NCBI GenBank assembly: GCA_026874595.1
Contig: CM049314.1
Coordinates: forward strand, 891,318-955,317
Direction: 5' to 3'
Length of the DNA stretch: 64,000 nucleotides
From: Sipunculus nudus
Taxonomy: Eukaryota > Annelida > Sipuncula > Golfingiida > Sipunculidae
Shown: positions 1-12,200 of the stretch, one piece after another
How the letters are laid out: the number at the start of each line of letters is the position of its first letter
Numbering within the stretch: the first letter of the stretch is position 1
Made by a program: the position numbers and the translations under genes
The notes under the pieces: generated by a model
What the model was told of the DNA's origin: nothing
Seen by the model: the letters and a program-made list of their open reading frames with translations, nothing else
Database searches by the model: none

Positions 1-479
1 AATAGCAATGCAGAAGTGAATACAATGACCAGAAAAACCTCGCGATTTGCATATCAAATTGGTAGGTGTGGGGCCTTACGCCGGTAGGCGAGACTTCAAC
101 GAAATTAACAGTTCTTTAACCACTTATTTAAAATTTGCTTCCAAATATGTCTTAAGATAAGAGGTTATTTTACGCCGGAAGAATTACGTTAAGTCCATGT
201 ATTACTCTATCAAGATTTTTTTTTTACAAAAAAAAAATGGATATATTGTGTGGACAAATAGACAAGGAGAGTTTACTGGGGATCAGCCCCATTGATTCGT
301 TTTATTTTTCTGATCTCCGCCTCGAACTGAATTCCGGAGAAATTACTTAAAAAGATGTTGACATAACAGTGTGTTCAGACAGATAGACTGATGAACAGGA
401 GTACACAAATTACCTTTGCCAATTTATCACAAAGCACACCTCGGCACTTTTCATTTTCTTCTCATTTTCAAACGACATT
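1..479. other. No gene recognised
   Basis: AT-rich DNA with no convincing exon on either strand. The only local structure is a T10-AC-A10 inverted block at about 216-237 that could form a small hairpin. This stretch may hold the decayed outer end of the adjacent transposon, but I could not find a terminal repeat there. Confidence 0.5.
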
Positions 480-1752
480 TTTATGCAAGGCAGATTTTCT
501 GGATTTCTTTTAATGAAATGTCCTCCCCAAGTAACTCCTGTTCATTATATCCCCCGCGCCCCGCCCCCCATTTTCGGTAAACATTTCCTTAAGCGAATTC
601 GAAATGGCGTAGTTCATCAAATTACAATCAGGGCTTTGAGGAGGCCACTCGTTCTCCTGATAAATTCTGGTGTGGCTCCCTAAGTAGTCCTGTGTTACGT
701 GACTATATAGTGTGGCAAGGGTCTCTTGTTGAAAAACACAATTATTCCGTGGATATCGTCCAGTACAGTCTGTTAGCAGATTATCATTCAACAACTTCAT
801 ATAGATCTCACTATCAACTCCCATTGTTAATGAAATGAGTGTTTATTTTTACTGCTAAGGTAATTCCAGCCTAAATCATTACTTTTGTAAATAATTGAAT
901 TTTCGATTTTCGTTTACCATCTGACCGTTCTGTCGATTTTTCGCGATTTCTAGGGTAAAGTCCTTCTCGTCCTTGAAGATGATTCGTCTAACATCTGCGT
1001 TTGGGTAACGGTTATTTAATTTCATTATCTAGGTTTTCTTTTCTTGTGCACATTTTGCTCTCTCCTTGGAAACCTTCTCCCTTTAAATGACTTTAGTGAG
1101 TGTTTTTTTTTTCCATTCTTGACACACACAAATTTGCTCATTAGCAAGTCACTGGCAATTTCTCTGAAAAATATATGCGCCCCATGGTTATCCTCTTGAG
1201 ACTGAATCAAATCCCCCATGCAGGCAATGTCCTTTAAAAGCAATCAGCCCCTGGTCTCACACTACCTGATTTTCGACATACTAAGCCTGTGTTTATTCCT
1301 TATGCTGTTAATGTGTTGACAGTGTGATGATCCCATCCTTTTCAAGGAAACCGTTTGACCATCAGTCTACGACCCCAACCCTTTTCACTGAAACAGTGGC
1401 CTTATCACTCGCGCTAGATAACTGATCCTGGACGCTTGCAAAGGGTAATTTAAAACAATAAGGAAACTTGACCCCATGTTTTTTTTAGATGAAACTGATG
1501 GAACACCCGGAGGCAGATATGGTCGTGAAATGCATCTGTCATATGTCACACGTACGCATCGCACAACTCTGATATTGCATTTTTTTGGTAGCCTTTATTG
1601 TATACAGGGTTACTCACACAATATGCTTATGATTTTTTTTATATTCAAGGAGCTTATTGTTAGTATCCACGTTACACCACGGAAAGTTGAAAGAAATTGG
1701 TGCATTTATCACCTAGATATTACAAGTGCGTTTTTTTAAGGACACCCGGTAT
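480..1752 (-). mobile_element. Decayed mariner-like (IS630-Tc1-mariner) DNA transposon
   Basis: Minus-strand reading gives broken pieces of a mariner-type transposase. An N-terminal helix-turn-helix part lies at about 1243-1025 (LIQSQEDNHGAHIFFREIAS, then KSFKGRRF). The first catalytic-Asp block lies at about 1012-900 (FKDEKDFTLEIAKNRQN). The C-terminal catalytic part lies at 824-510 (VFQQETLATLY, then WPPQSPDCNLMNYAI). The pieces are in different frames and have internal stops, so the gene is dead. The second catalytic Asp, normally in a VFQQD context, reads Glu here; the third (SPD) is kept. A likely terminal repeat lies at about 1730-1751, whose reverse complement begins TACCGGGTGTCCTTAAAA, a mariner-like end next to TA. 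A similar TACAGGGT motif occurs near 1603. The opposite end was not found. The family is sure from the motifs; the exact limits are not. Confidence 0.8.
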
Positions 1753-2610
1753 ATGATACCATGTTCTCGTTTACCTTCGGTTTCCCTCATCCTATACTTA
1801 TATCTTGTCTGAACAGTCAATCTACCGTGTGTACAGACAGGGTGCTGTGCAGGGTGTATTGACGTTTGGTGCATTTGTGTGTTAAAGTTGGGTGTTAGCG
1901 TTGAATATGTTTGTGTGTACTATTTGCGGGGGGGGGGGGGGGGGGAGGTCGGTATCAGATCCGGGTTGCGCAAAATATGTTATCTCAGACTAGATCAGTA
2001 GACCATTATCCTTCTGAAGAATACCTCTGTTTATTCAGAATACGTGGGCATAGAGATATAGAGATATGTGGGGACTGAGTAAACGATACATGTATTTGTT
2101 GGGTTATGTGATAAACATCTAATTCGTACTGATTTATTGGGTTTAAACACATATAACTTCTCATCCCCGTGGTTTTACTTGACCGCATCAATTCCTGATA
2201 TTACACCTAGTACATATGCTATAACCATCACGGCACGCCAAGGCGAAATGAGCGATAATGGGCAGAGAAAGGAGGAAGTGAATACTAAGATTAATGATAC
2301 TACATATTTGTAAATAAATTTCATTTATCGTTAATATTATAAAATATAAAATTTATATTTTACACAGGCTTATATGTATTAATGTCCAATTGAAGTTCAA
2401 TTTACTAGGTTAAAGGCACAAGATTCTCTGACATTCAGTGATGTGTCTTAAATAATTTTCGTGGCCTTACTGGACTTCGTTTTGGACGAGTCGTCTTAAA
2501 CCAAACAAATTGTCATCTATTCTAATTGGATAGATCAGGCTGTTTAACCAATGGAATAAACAAAGCCAAGCAACATGCGCAGTTGCAACTTGTTCAGTTT
2601 CCCAAAAAAT
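1753..2610. other. No gene recognised; contains G18 run
   Basis: No exon or RNA gene could be supported. A run of 18 G occurs at 1928-1945. The rest is AT-rich, single-copy-looking sequence upstream of the telomere-like array. Confidence 0.5.
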
Positions 2611-3012
2611 ATTATGCCTGACCGCATATCAGCATACCGCAGCGTTCCTAACCCTAACCCTAACCCTAACTGTTATGCCTGACCGAATATCAACATCCCG
2701 CAGCGTTCCTAACCCTTACCCTAACTGTTATGCCTGACCGCATATTAACATCCCGCAGCGTTCCTAACCCTAACATTAACCCTAACTGTTATGCCTGACC
2801 GCATATCAGCATCCCGCAGCGTTCCTAACCCCAACCCTAACCCTAACTGTTATGCCTGACCGCATATCAACATCCCGCAGCGTTCCTAACCCTAACGCTA
2901 ACCCTAACTGTTATGCCTGACCGCATATCAGCATCCCGCAGCGTTCCTAACCCTAACCCTAACCCTAACTGTGATGCCTGACCGCATATCAGCATCCCGC
3001 AGCGTTCCTAGC
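2611..3012. repeat. Telomere-like composite minisatellite, about 61-bp unit, 7 copies
   Basis: A block TTATGCCTGACCGCATATCA followed by CATCCCGCAGCGTT recurs at 2612, 2673, 2728, 2789, 2850, 2911 and 2972, spaced 55-61 bp. Between the blocks sit two or three CCCTAA hexamers, some mutated (CCCTTA, CATTAA, CCCCAA, ACGCTA). Each unit is thus a unique 40-bp segment plus a short vertebrate-type telomere repeat. CCCTAA/TTAGGG is the telomere repeat of many deuterostomes and lophotrochozoans, which fits the guess at the host group. Confidence 0.9.
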
Positions 3013-4367
3013 TGCAGCCTTGCTTTCGAGGAAAGAGTCCTTTTTTCAATTCTATGTTCCCATACACCACCGGCAATAGAACGTGGTGAGAATGTGGCGC
3101 GGCCTTTAAGTAAGTTTTTGGGTAATTTTTACTCCAGTGAAGGGTCCTTCAGGTAGTTTGCGAACATGCGGTGCGGCCATTAGATGACGTGCGGCCGCAA
3201 AACACGGATCTACGGTAGTTTTTAATCACAGCGAGAAATGTTACATATAACCTGAGACCAGTTTGCGGTAATGAGCGTGCTTTACTGTTAGACCTTGGGA
3301 ACCCTGACGCAATAAATAACTTTTTTCCAACATGCTGTGATTCAAATCTCAACAGAGATTGGGTAACCATTTGCAGTGGGTTTATCTAAGTTAACAAAAG
3401 TCCTATTACAACAATGTGATCAGGAATCTTGTAACTGTTGACATATACTTGATATGGATAAAATATTTTTAGGAATTAAAGTTATTTATTACAGTGAGTG
3501 AAAGAGGACCTGAAAACTCGATTTAAAGTGAACAATCGTATTTCTTTGATCAACAGGGTCTATGTTCATAGCATTCCCCTGCCAGGAAACTTTCCAGTCG
3601 CTCAATGGCCTATTCGGTTAAAATATGGAAATATCGCCCATGCCCCGCTCCATCGCAAAATTTAAAACCCCAGTGTGTCTCTATTAAAACCTTGTTTGAG
3701 AAATCCCATGGAAGACTCCAACAAATCACAAGATCTATCAAGAAATAAGTTAGAAATTTTTTTTTATGAGTTCAATGTTTAATAAAACTTATTTTTATGA
3801 CATTCTAAGCATAATATCAAATATGTCCGATCTCTATCTTTGATAGTTCTTGATAGATTTTGTTGATTTTCTGCATATGCCTTATTATAGAAGGGGAACA
3901 GGGTGACAGATTCCCCTCACTTTTTGGAGAGGGGGACAAATTAATCTTATCCCCTTACTTTTTAGGGGAATGAAATGCGTAATTTCAATTATCAATTCTT
4001 CAGCCAGTGTATAGTTTCATCAGATTTTATTTTTCAATTAATCATTTCTTATAGGGAAAATATAGATATGACTTGTTTCAATTATCTGGTTGAATTATCA
4101 TAAAAAATAGCCTGTAGTATGTTGTTCAATGTTCAGATCAAATGTAAATTATGACAGTGTTGTAAATTGGGTAAAAAGTACTTTTGTATAAACGAAATGA
4201 TGTTGGAGTTAAGAAAGATTGCTATCATTGCTATAGCAATATATATATATAATTTATGTAACATATATGTATGCCTTCTTCTGGAAAATTTTCATTAAGC
4301 TGATTTTGCATCATGTTAAACTTTTCAAAAATATAAATAACTCTAAATATTAACTATATGCTTACAG
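3013..4367. other. No gene recognised; upstream intron of the TRPC gene
   Basis: Non-coding sequence ending in the TATGCTTACAG acceptor of the first visible exon. I looked for the preceding TRPC exon, which should end just before the FVAH motif, and found none that could be supported. The short open frames here have no recognisable motifs. Confidence 0.5.
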
Positions 4368-4532
4368 TTCGTCGCCCATGCTAGCTGCCAGAAGAAACTG
4401 TCCACTCTCTGGTACTCCGACTGGCAGATTTTTGACCGTGTGCCATTCCTACTTAAACCACTACTAGCCATCGTATTCGCAGCCATCTTCCCCTTGCTGG
4501 CAGTGCTGTATTTGTTCCTTCCAAAGTCACCG
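4368..4532 (+). CDS. TRPC exon 1 of window: segment before S1
   Basis: The acceptor CTTACAG precedes the exon and the donor GTAAGT follows it; 55 codons, phase 0 at both ends. The translation starts FVAHASCQKKLSTLWYSDW, the FVAHxxCQ-LWY signature of TRPC channels between the linker helices and the first membrane segment. A hydrophobic stretch follows (LLAIVFAAIFPLLAVLYLFL) and the exon ends PKSP. TRPC4 has APKSPLG at the same place, and the next exon begins VG, so the join is natural. In the family this region packs against the TRP helix. The preceding exon is not in the visible sequence, so the start phase rests on the reading frame only. Confidence 0.92.
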
Positions 4533-6272
4533 GTAAGTACAGTTATTATTACCACCGTGTAGGTGTATCTCAGCGGTGGATCCAGGCTTAGGAAAAGGAG
4601 GGGTCCAATCCAGGAGGACTAATAACAAACCTTAAAAACAGTCCCAAGGTCCGGATAAAAGGGTTCAGGCCCTAAAAGTGGCCTGAAGCCCTTGAAAGGT
4701 TGCTGGAGCTGTAAAAGGGGAATCCGGAACCCCGCGACTCGCATCTGTAGCTGTGTGCGTTATCTGACATATTTTAGATTGTATGAGTCGGAGGATGGTA
4801 ACAAGAAGTCTCTTGCCATGCTGCTGTGTTTGTTAGGATGTGTAGTTGTACCCAGAATTTCAATGTAATTGTTTATTAACGGGTAAAACAGAATGAAAGC
4901 GACGCAGTGCTTTTGAATAATCCTTTTAAGTATTTATTTTGGTACTGGACTCCACAAGTAGCCTTTCAAGTAAAATACATTTAGACATGCAAAAATCAGG
5001 CATTTACAACCAACATAGGTCAAGTGGTGTGTCACGTGGATTATGATTCAAAAGGCTTTCTCATTTCTAACTATAAAGTTTTGCAGATTATTAGTAATAA
5101 CGAATATTAGTGGCCATGCCTGTTAAACTTGACTCAGACACTCTGATTCCAAAAACGGAGCGGGCCTACCTTTAATAGATCAGGATGTATGCTAACTATT
5201 TAATGTTAAATGCATGACAGGATTGGGAAGTGTTTAAGATGACGTTCCAACGAAAATATACAGAAAACCTGATACATTGGGCAAAAGAGAAGCTGATGTT
5301 CTGAGACAAGCACTGTAGACTGGGTATATTTTGCTACACACAGTTTGTTAATTTCTGAACATTTTAGCTAAATATGTAATTGTGCATTTTAGCGTTTTTT
5401 TAGAAGCTTTACAATATTTAACGCAAATTATAAACAAAAGTAATACACTGTATTATACAAGAGATGTATAATTTTAGAAAAATAAAGGTTATACAATGAA
5501 ATGTAGTGTTGTTTGAGAGACAAAATGTCTCAAAAGTCGAATTTATTGGCTCATATTTTCATCGTCCGCCATAACAGTATGCATGACGTTGATGACGACG
5601 CCAAGGAAACAGGCTATTTTTGAGCATTTTTGCTCATTACGTCTAAAATATATTTGTTATCAAACACTTTAAGCCTAATTCGTATGTAAGTAAACATTTC
5701 TCCCCTTATTATAGAATAAACAAAATGTGGAAATAATGCGTTAAAAATGGTAAAATAAGCCTTTTACAAAAAACCGCTCAAATGCACAATAACCCCTAAA
5801 TGTGCCTTAGGGCAGATTTCATGTGGTATCTGTTTCTATAAAGAGCATTTGAAAACTCCCTCTGATGTTTCGCTTTAATATTAAAGAATTGTCAGCCAAG
5901 TCCAAGAGCTTTCTACCCATGTACCAGTTAACATGTATCATTTCCCAGGAATTATATATATAACGTCCTTGTTTAGTGTAAAACCTTATTTCAACGTTTA
6001 ACATCTTCCCCGAGAAAGCGTGTTACATTGGTTATATTTGCCAATTGGAGCTTATTAATAGATTTTTATTTACAATAATGCTTCTAATGGACGATGAGCC
6101 CCTTTTCGACCTTCTAACCATCAGTAACAGCAATATTTAGGCAAAACTTTATTCTGTTCCCATCCAATATTATAATAGGTCTAGGCAACCCTTGGAACCG
6201 TATTCTGTTTTTCATGCATAATATTACAAGTTATTTTTAAAAAATGTTAACAGTCAAACGAATCTTACCCAC
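4533..6272 (+). other. Intron 1, non-array part; dispersed-repeat traces
   Basis: AT-rich intron. The first 200 bp (about 4570-4740) contain GTGGATCCAGG and a following purine/pyrimidine-rich block. Similar wording recurs at about 45.7-45.85 kb and 57.70-57.90 kb, suggesting a dispersed invertebrate repeat. Nothing else was recognised before the 33-bp array starts. Confidence 0.45.
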
Positions 6273-9200
6273 TTATGTAACAGGTTGTGCAATTCTTCGT
6301 TATGATGTGTTGACATGTTGTGTAATTCTGCTTTATGATGTATTGAATGGTTGTATATTTCTTCTTAATGATGTGAAGACAGGTTGTGTAATACTTCTCT
6401 GTGATGTATTGACAGATTGTACAATTCATCTTTATGATGTGTTGACAGGTTGTATAATACTTCTCTGTGATGTATTGACAGGTTGTATAATTCATCTTTA
6501 TGATGTGTTCACAGGTTGTATTATACTTCTCTGTGATGTATTGACAGTTGTATAAATCTTCTTTATGATGTGTTGACAGGTTGTATAATACTTCTCTGTG
6601 ATGTATTGACAGGTTGTATAATTCATCTTTATAATGCGTTGACAGGTTGTATAATACTTCTCTGTGATGTATTGACAGGTTGTATTATTCATCTTTATGA
6701 TGTGTTGACAGGTTGTATAATACTTCTCTGTGATGTATTGACAGGTTGTACAATTCTTCTTTATGATGTGTTGACATGTTGTATAAATCTTCTTTATGAT
6801 GTATTGACAGATTGTATAATTCTTCTTTCAGAAATTTTGACAGGTATCTATCTTTGCGGTAAACACTTTTGTCACTTGCCCGGATGAGCCCAGAAACTGT
6901 CGCATCTGCAAATTTTATGTATTGACAGGTTGTATAATACTTGTCTGTGATGTGTTGACAGGTTTTATAATTCATCTTTATGATGTGTTGACAGGTTGTA
7001 TAATACTTCTCTGTGATGTTTTGACATGTTGTATAATTCATCTTTATAATGCGTTGACAGGTTGTATAATACTTCTCTGTGATGTATTGACAGGTTGTAT
7101 TATTCATCTTTATGATGTGTTGACAGGTTGTATAATACTTCTCTGTGATGTATTGACAGGTTGTACAATTCTTCTTTATGATGTGTTGACATGTTGTATA
7201 AATCTTCTTTATGATGTATTGACAGATTGTATAATTCTTCTTTCAGAAATTTTGACAGGTATCTATCTTTGCGGTAAACACTTTTGTCACTTGCCCGGAT
7301 GAGCCCAGAAACTGTTGTCATCTGCAAATTTTATGTATTGACAGGTTGTATAATACTTGTCTGTGATGTGTTGACAGGTTTTATCATTCATCTTTATGAT
7401 GTGTTGACAGGTTGTATAATACTTCTCTGTGATGTTTTGACATGTTGTATAATTCATCTTTATGATGTGTTGACATGTTGTATAATACTTCTCCGTGATG
7501 TATTGACAGATTGTATGATCCATTTTATGATGTGTTGACAGGTTGTATAATACTTCTCTGTGATGTATTGACAGGTTATATAATTCATCTTTATGATATG
7601 CTGACAGGTTGTACAATACTTCTCTGTGATGTATTGACAGGTTGTATAATTCATCTTTATGATGTGTTGACAGGTTGTATAATACTTCTCTGTGATGTAC
7701 TGACAGGTTGTATAATTCATCATTATGATGTATTAACAGGTTGATTAATTCATCTTCATGATGTGTTGACAGGTTGCATAATACTTCTCTGTGATATATT
7801 GACAGGTTGTATAATTCATTTTTTTGATGTGTTGACAGGTTGTATAATACTTTTCTGTGATGTGTTGACAGGTCGTGTAATTCATCTTTATGATGTGTTC
7901 ACAGGTTATTAAAACATGTCTTTGATGTGTTGACAGATTGTATAATTCATCATAATGATGTATTAACAGGTTGTTTTATTCATCTTTATGATGTGTTGAC
8001 AGGTTGTATAATACTTCTCTGTGATGTATTGACAGGTTGTTGTATAATACTTCTATGTGATGTATTGACAGATTGTATAATTCATCTTTATAATGCGTTG
8101 ACAGGTTGTATAATAAATCTCTGTGATGTATTGACAGATTGTATAATTCATCATTTTGACGTATTAACAGGTTGTTTAATTCATCTTTATGATGTGTTGA
8201 CCGGTTGTATTATTCATTTTATGATGTGTTGACAGGTTGTATTATACTTCTCTGTGATGTATTGACAGTTGTATAAATCTTCTTTATGATGTGTTGACAG
8301 GTTGTACAATACTTCTCTGTGATGTATTGACAGGTTGTATAATTCATCTTTATAATGCGTTGACAGGTTGTATAATACATCTCTGTGATGTATTGACAGA
8401 TTGTATAATTCATCATTATGACGTATTAACAGGTTGTTTAATTCATCTTTATGATGTGTTGACCGGTTGTATTATTCATTTTATGATGTGTTGACAGGTT
8501 GTATTATACTTCTCTGTGATGTATTGACAGATTGTATAATTCATCATTATGACGTATTAACAGGTTGTTTAATTCATCTTAATGATGTGTTGACCGGTTG
8601 TATTATTCATTTTATGATGTGTTGACAGGTTGTATTATACTTCTCTGTTATGTATTGACAGTTGTATAAATCTTCTTTATGATGTGTTGACAGGTTGTAC
8701 AATACTTCTCTGTGATGTATTGACAGGATGTATAACTCATCTTTATAATGCGTTGACAGGTTGTATAATACATCTCTGTGATGTATTGACAGGTTGTATA
8801 ATTCATCTTTATGATGTGTTGACAGGTTGTATAATACTTCTCTGTGATGTATTGACAGGTTGTATAATTCATCATTATGACGTATTAACAGGTAGTTTAA
8901 TTTATCTTTATGATGTGTTGACAGGTTGTATAATACTTCTCTGTGATGTATTGACAGGTTGTATAATTCATCTTTATGATGTGTTGACAGGTTGTATAAT
9001 ACTTTTCTGTGATGTGTTGACAGGTCGTGTAATTCATCTTTATGATGCGTTCACAGGTTATTAAAACATGTCTTTGATGTGTTGACAGATTGTATAATTC
9101 ATCATTATGATGTATTAACAGTTTGTTTAATTCATCTTTATGATGTGTTGACAGGTTGTATAATAAATCTCTGTGATGTATTGACAGATTGTATAATTCA

Positions 9201-12200
9201 TCATTTTGACGTATTAACAGGTTGTTTAATTCATCTTTATGATGTGTTGACCGGTTGTATTATTCATTTTATGATGTGTTGACAGGTTGTATTATACTTC
9301 TCTGTGATGTATTGACAGTTGTATAAATCTTCTTTATGATGTGTTGACAGGTTGTACAATACTTCTCTGTGATGTATTGACAGGTTGTATAATTCATCTT
9401 TATAATGCGTTGACAGGTTGTATAATACATCTCTGTGATGTATTGACAGATTGTATAATTCATCATTATGACGTATTAACAGGTTGTTTAATTCATCTTT
9501 ATGATGTGTTGACCGGTTGTATTATTCATTTTATGATGTGTTGACAGGTTGTATTATACTTCTCTGTGATGTATTGACAGATTGTATAATTCATCATTAT
9601 GACGTATTAACAGGTTGTTTAATTCATCTTAATGATGTGTTGACCGGTTGTATTATTCATTTTATGATGTGTTGACAGGTTGTATTATACTTCTCTGTTA
9701 TGTATTGACAGTTGTATAAATCTTCTTTATGATGTGTTGACAGGTTGTACAATACTTCTCTGTGATGTATTGACAGGATGTATAACTCATCTTTATAATG
9801 CGTTGACAGGTTGTATAATACATCTCTGTGATGTATTGACAGGTTGTATAATTCATCTTTATGATGTGTTGACAGGTTGTATAATACTTCTCTGTGATGT
9901 ATTGACAGGTTGTATAATTCATCATTATGACGTATTAACAGGTAGTTTAATTTATCTTTATGATGTGTTGACAGGTTGTATAATACTTCTCTGTGATGTA
10001 TTGACAGGTTGTATAATTCATCTTTATGATGTGTTGACAGGTTGTATAATACTTTTCTGTGATGTGTTGACAGGTCGTGTAATTCATCTTTATGATGCGT
10101 TCACAGGTTATTAAAACATGTCTTTGATGTGTTGACAGATTGTATAATTCATCATTATGATGTATTAACAGTTTGTTTAATTCATCTTTATGATGTGTTG
10201 ACAGGTTGTATAATACTTCTCTGTGATGTATTGACAGGTTGTTGTATAATACTTCTCTGTGATGTATTGACAGGTTGTATAATTCATCTTTATAATGCGT
10301 TGACAGGTTTTATAATACATCTCTGTGATGTATTGACAGATTGTATAATTCATCATTATGACGTATTTACAGGTTGTTTAATTCATCTTTATGATGTGTT
10401 GACCGGTTGTATTATTCATTTTATGATGTGTTGACAGGTTGTATAATACTTCTCTGTGATGTATTGACAGGTTGTATAATTCATTTTATGATGTGTTGAC
10501 AGGTTGTATAATACTTCTCTGTGATGTATTGACAGGTTTTATAATTCATCTTTATAATGCGTTGACAGGTTGTATAATACATCTCTGTGTTGTATTGACA
10601 GATTGTATAATTCATCATTTGACGTATTAACAGGTTGTTTAATTCATCTTTATGATGTGTTGACCGGTTGTATTATTCATTTTATGATGTGTTGACAGGT
10701 TGTATTATACTTCTCTGTGATGTATTGACAGGTTGTATAATTCATCTTTATAATGCGTTGACAGGTTGTATAATACATCTCTGTGATGTATTGACAGATT
10801 GTATAATTCATCATTATGACGTTTAACAGGTTGTTTATTTCATCTTTATGATGTGTTGATCGGTTGTATTATTCATTTTATGATGTGTTGACAGGTTGTA
10901 ATATACTTCTCTGTTATGTATTGACAGTTGTATAAATCTTCTTTATGATGTGTTGACAGGTTGTACAATACTTATCTGTGATGTATTGACAGGATGTATA
11001 ACTCATCTTTATAATGCGTTGACAGGTTGTATAATACATCTCTGTGATGTATTGACAGGTTATATAATTCATCTTTATGATGTGTTGACAGGTTGTATAA
11101 TACTTCTCTGTGATGTATTGACAGGTTGTATAATTCATCATTATGACGTATTAACAGGTAGTTTAATTTATCTTTATGATGTGTTGACAGGTTGTATAAT
11201 ACTTCTCTGTGATGTATTGACAGGTTGTATAATTCATCTTTATGATGTGTTGACAGGTTGTATAATACTTCTCTGTGATGTATTGACAGATTGTATAATT
11301 CATAAATTTGACGTAATAACAGGTTGTTTAATTCATCTTTATGATGTGTTGCAGGTTGTATAATACTTCTCTGTGATGTATTGACAGGATGTATAATTCA
11401 TCTTTATGATGTTTTGAGAGGTTGTACAATACTTCTCTGTGATGTATTGACAGGTTGTATAATTAATCTTTATGATGTGTTGACAGGTTGTATAATACTT
11501 CTCTGTGATGTATTGACAGGTTGTTTAATTCATCTTTATGATGTGTTGACAGGTTGTATAATACTTCTCTGTGATGTAGTGACAGGTTGTATAATTCATT
11601 TTTTGATGTGTTGATAGGTTGTATAATACTTCTCTGTGATGTATTGACAGGTTGTATCATTCATTTTATGATGTGTTGACAGGTTTTATAATACTTCTCT
11701 GTGATGTATTGACAAGTTGTACAATTCTTCCTTATGATGTGTTGACATGTTGTATAAATCTTCTTTATGATGTATTTACACATTGTATAATTCGCCTTTA
11801 AGAAATTATGACAGGTATATTTCCTTGCGGAAAACACTTTCGTTATTTCCCCGGATGAGCCCGTAACTGTTGTGTCATGTGCAAATGTTATTTATTGACA
11901 GGTTGTATAATTCTTGTCCGTGATGTGTTGACAGGTTGTATAATTTCAATTTTTGATTTGTTGATTGGTTGTATATTTCTTCTTTATGATGTGTTGACAG
12001 GTTGTATAATACTTCTCTGTGATGTATTGACAGGTTGTATAATTCATCTTTATAATGCGTTGACAGGTTTTATAATACATCTCTGTGATGTATTGACAGA
12101 TTGTATAATTCATCATTATGACGTATTTACAGGTTGTTTAATTCATCTTTACGATGTGTTGACCGGTTGTATTATTCATTTTATGATGTGTTGACAGGTT

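Noticed and set aside
3149-3370. Minus-strand frame of 73 codons
   Set aside because: No recognised domain and no repeat or splice support; chance open frame.
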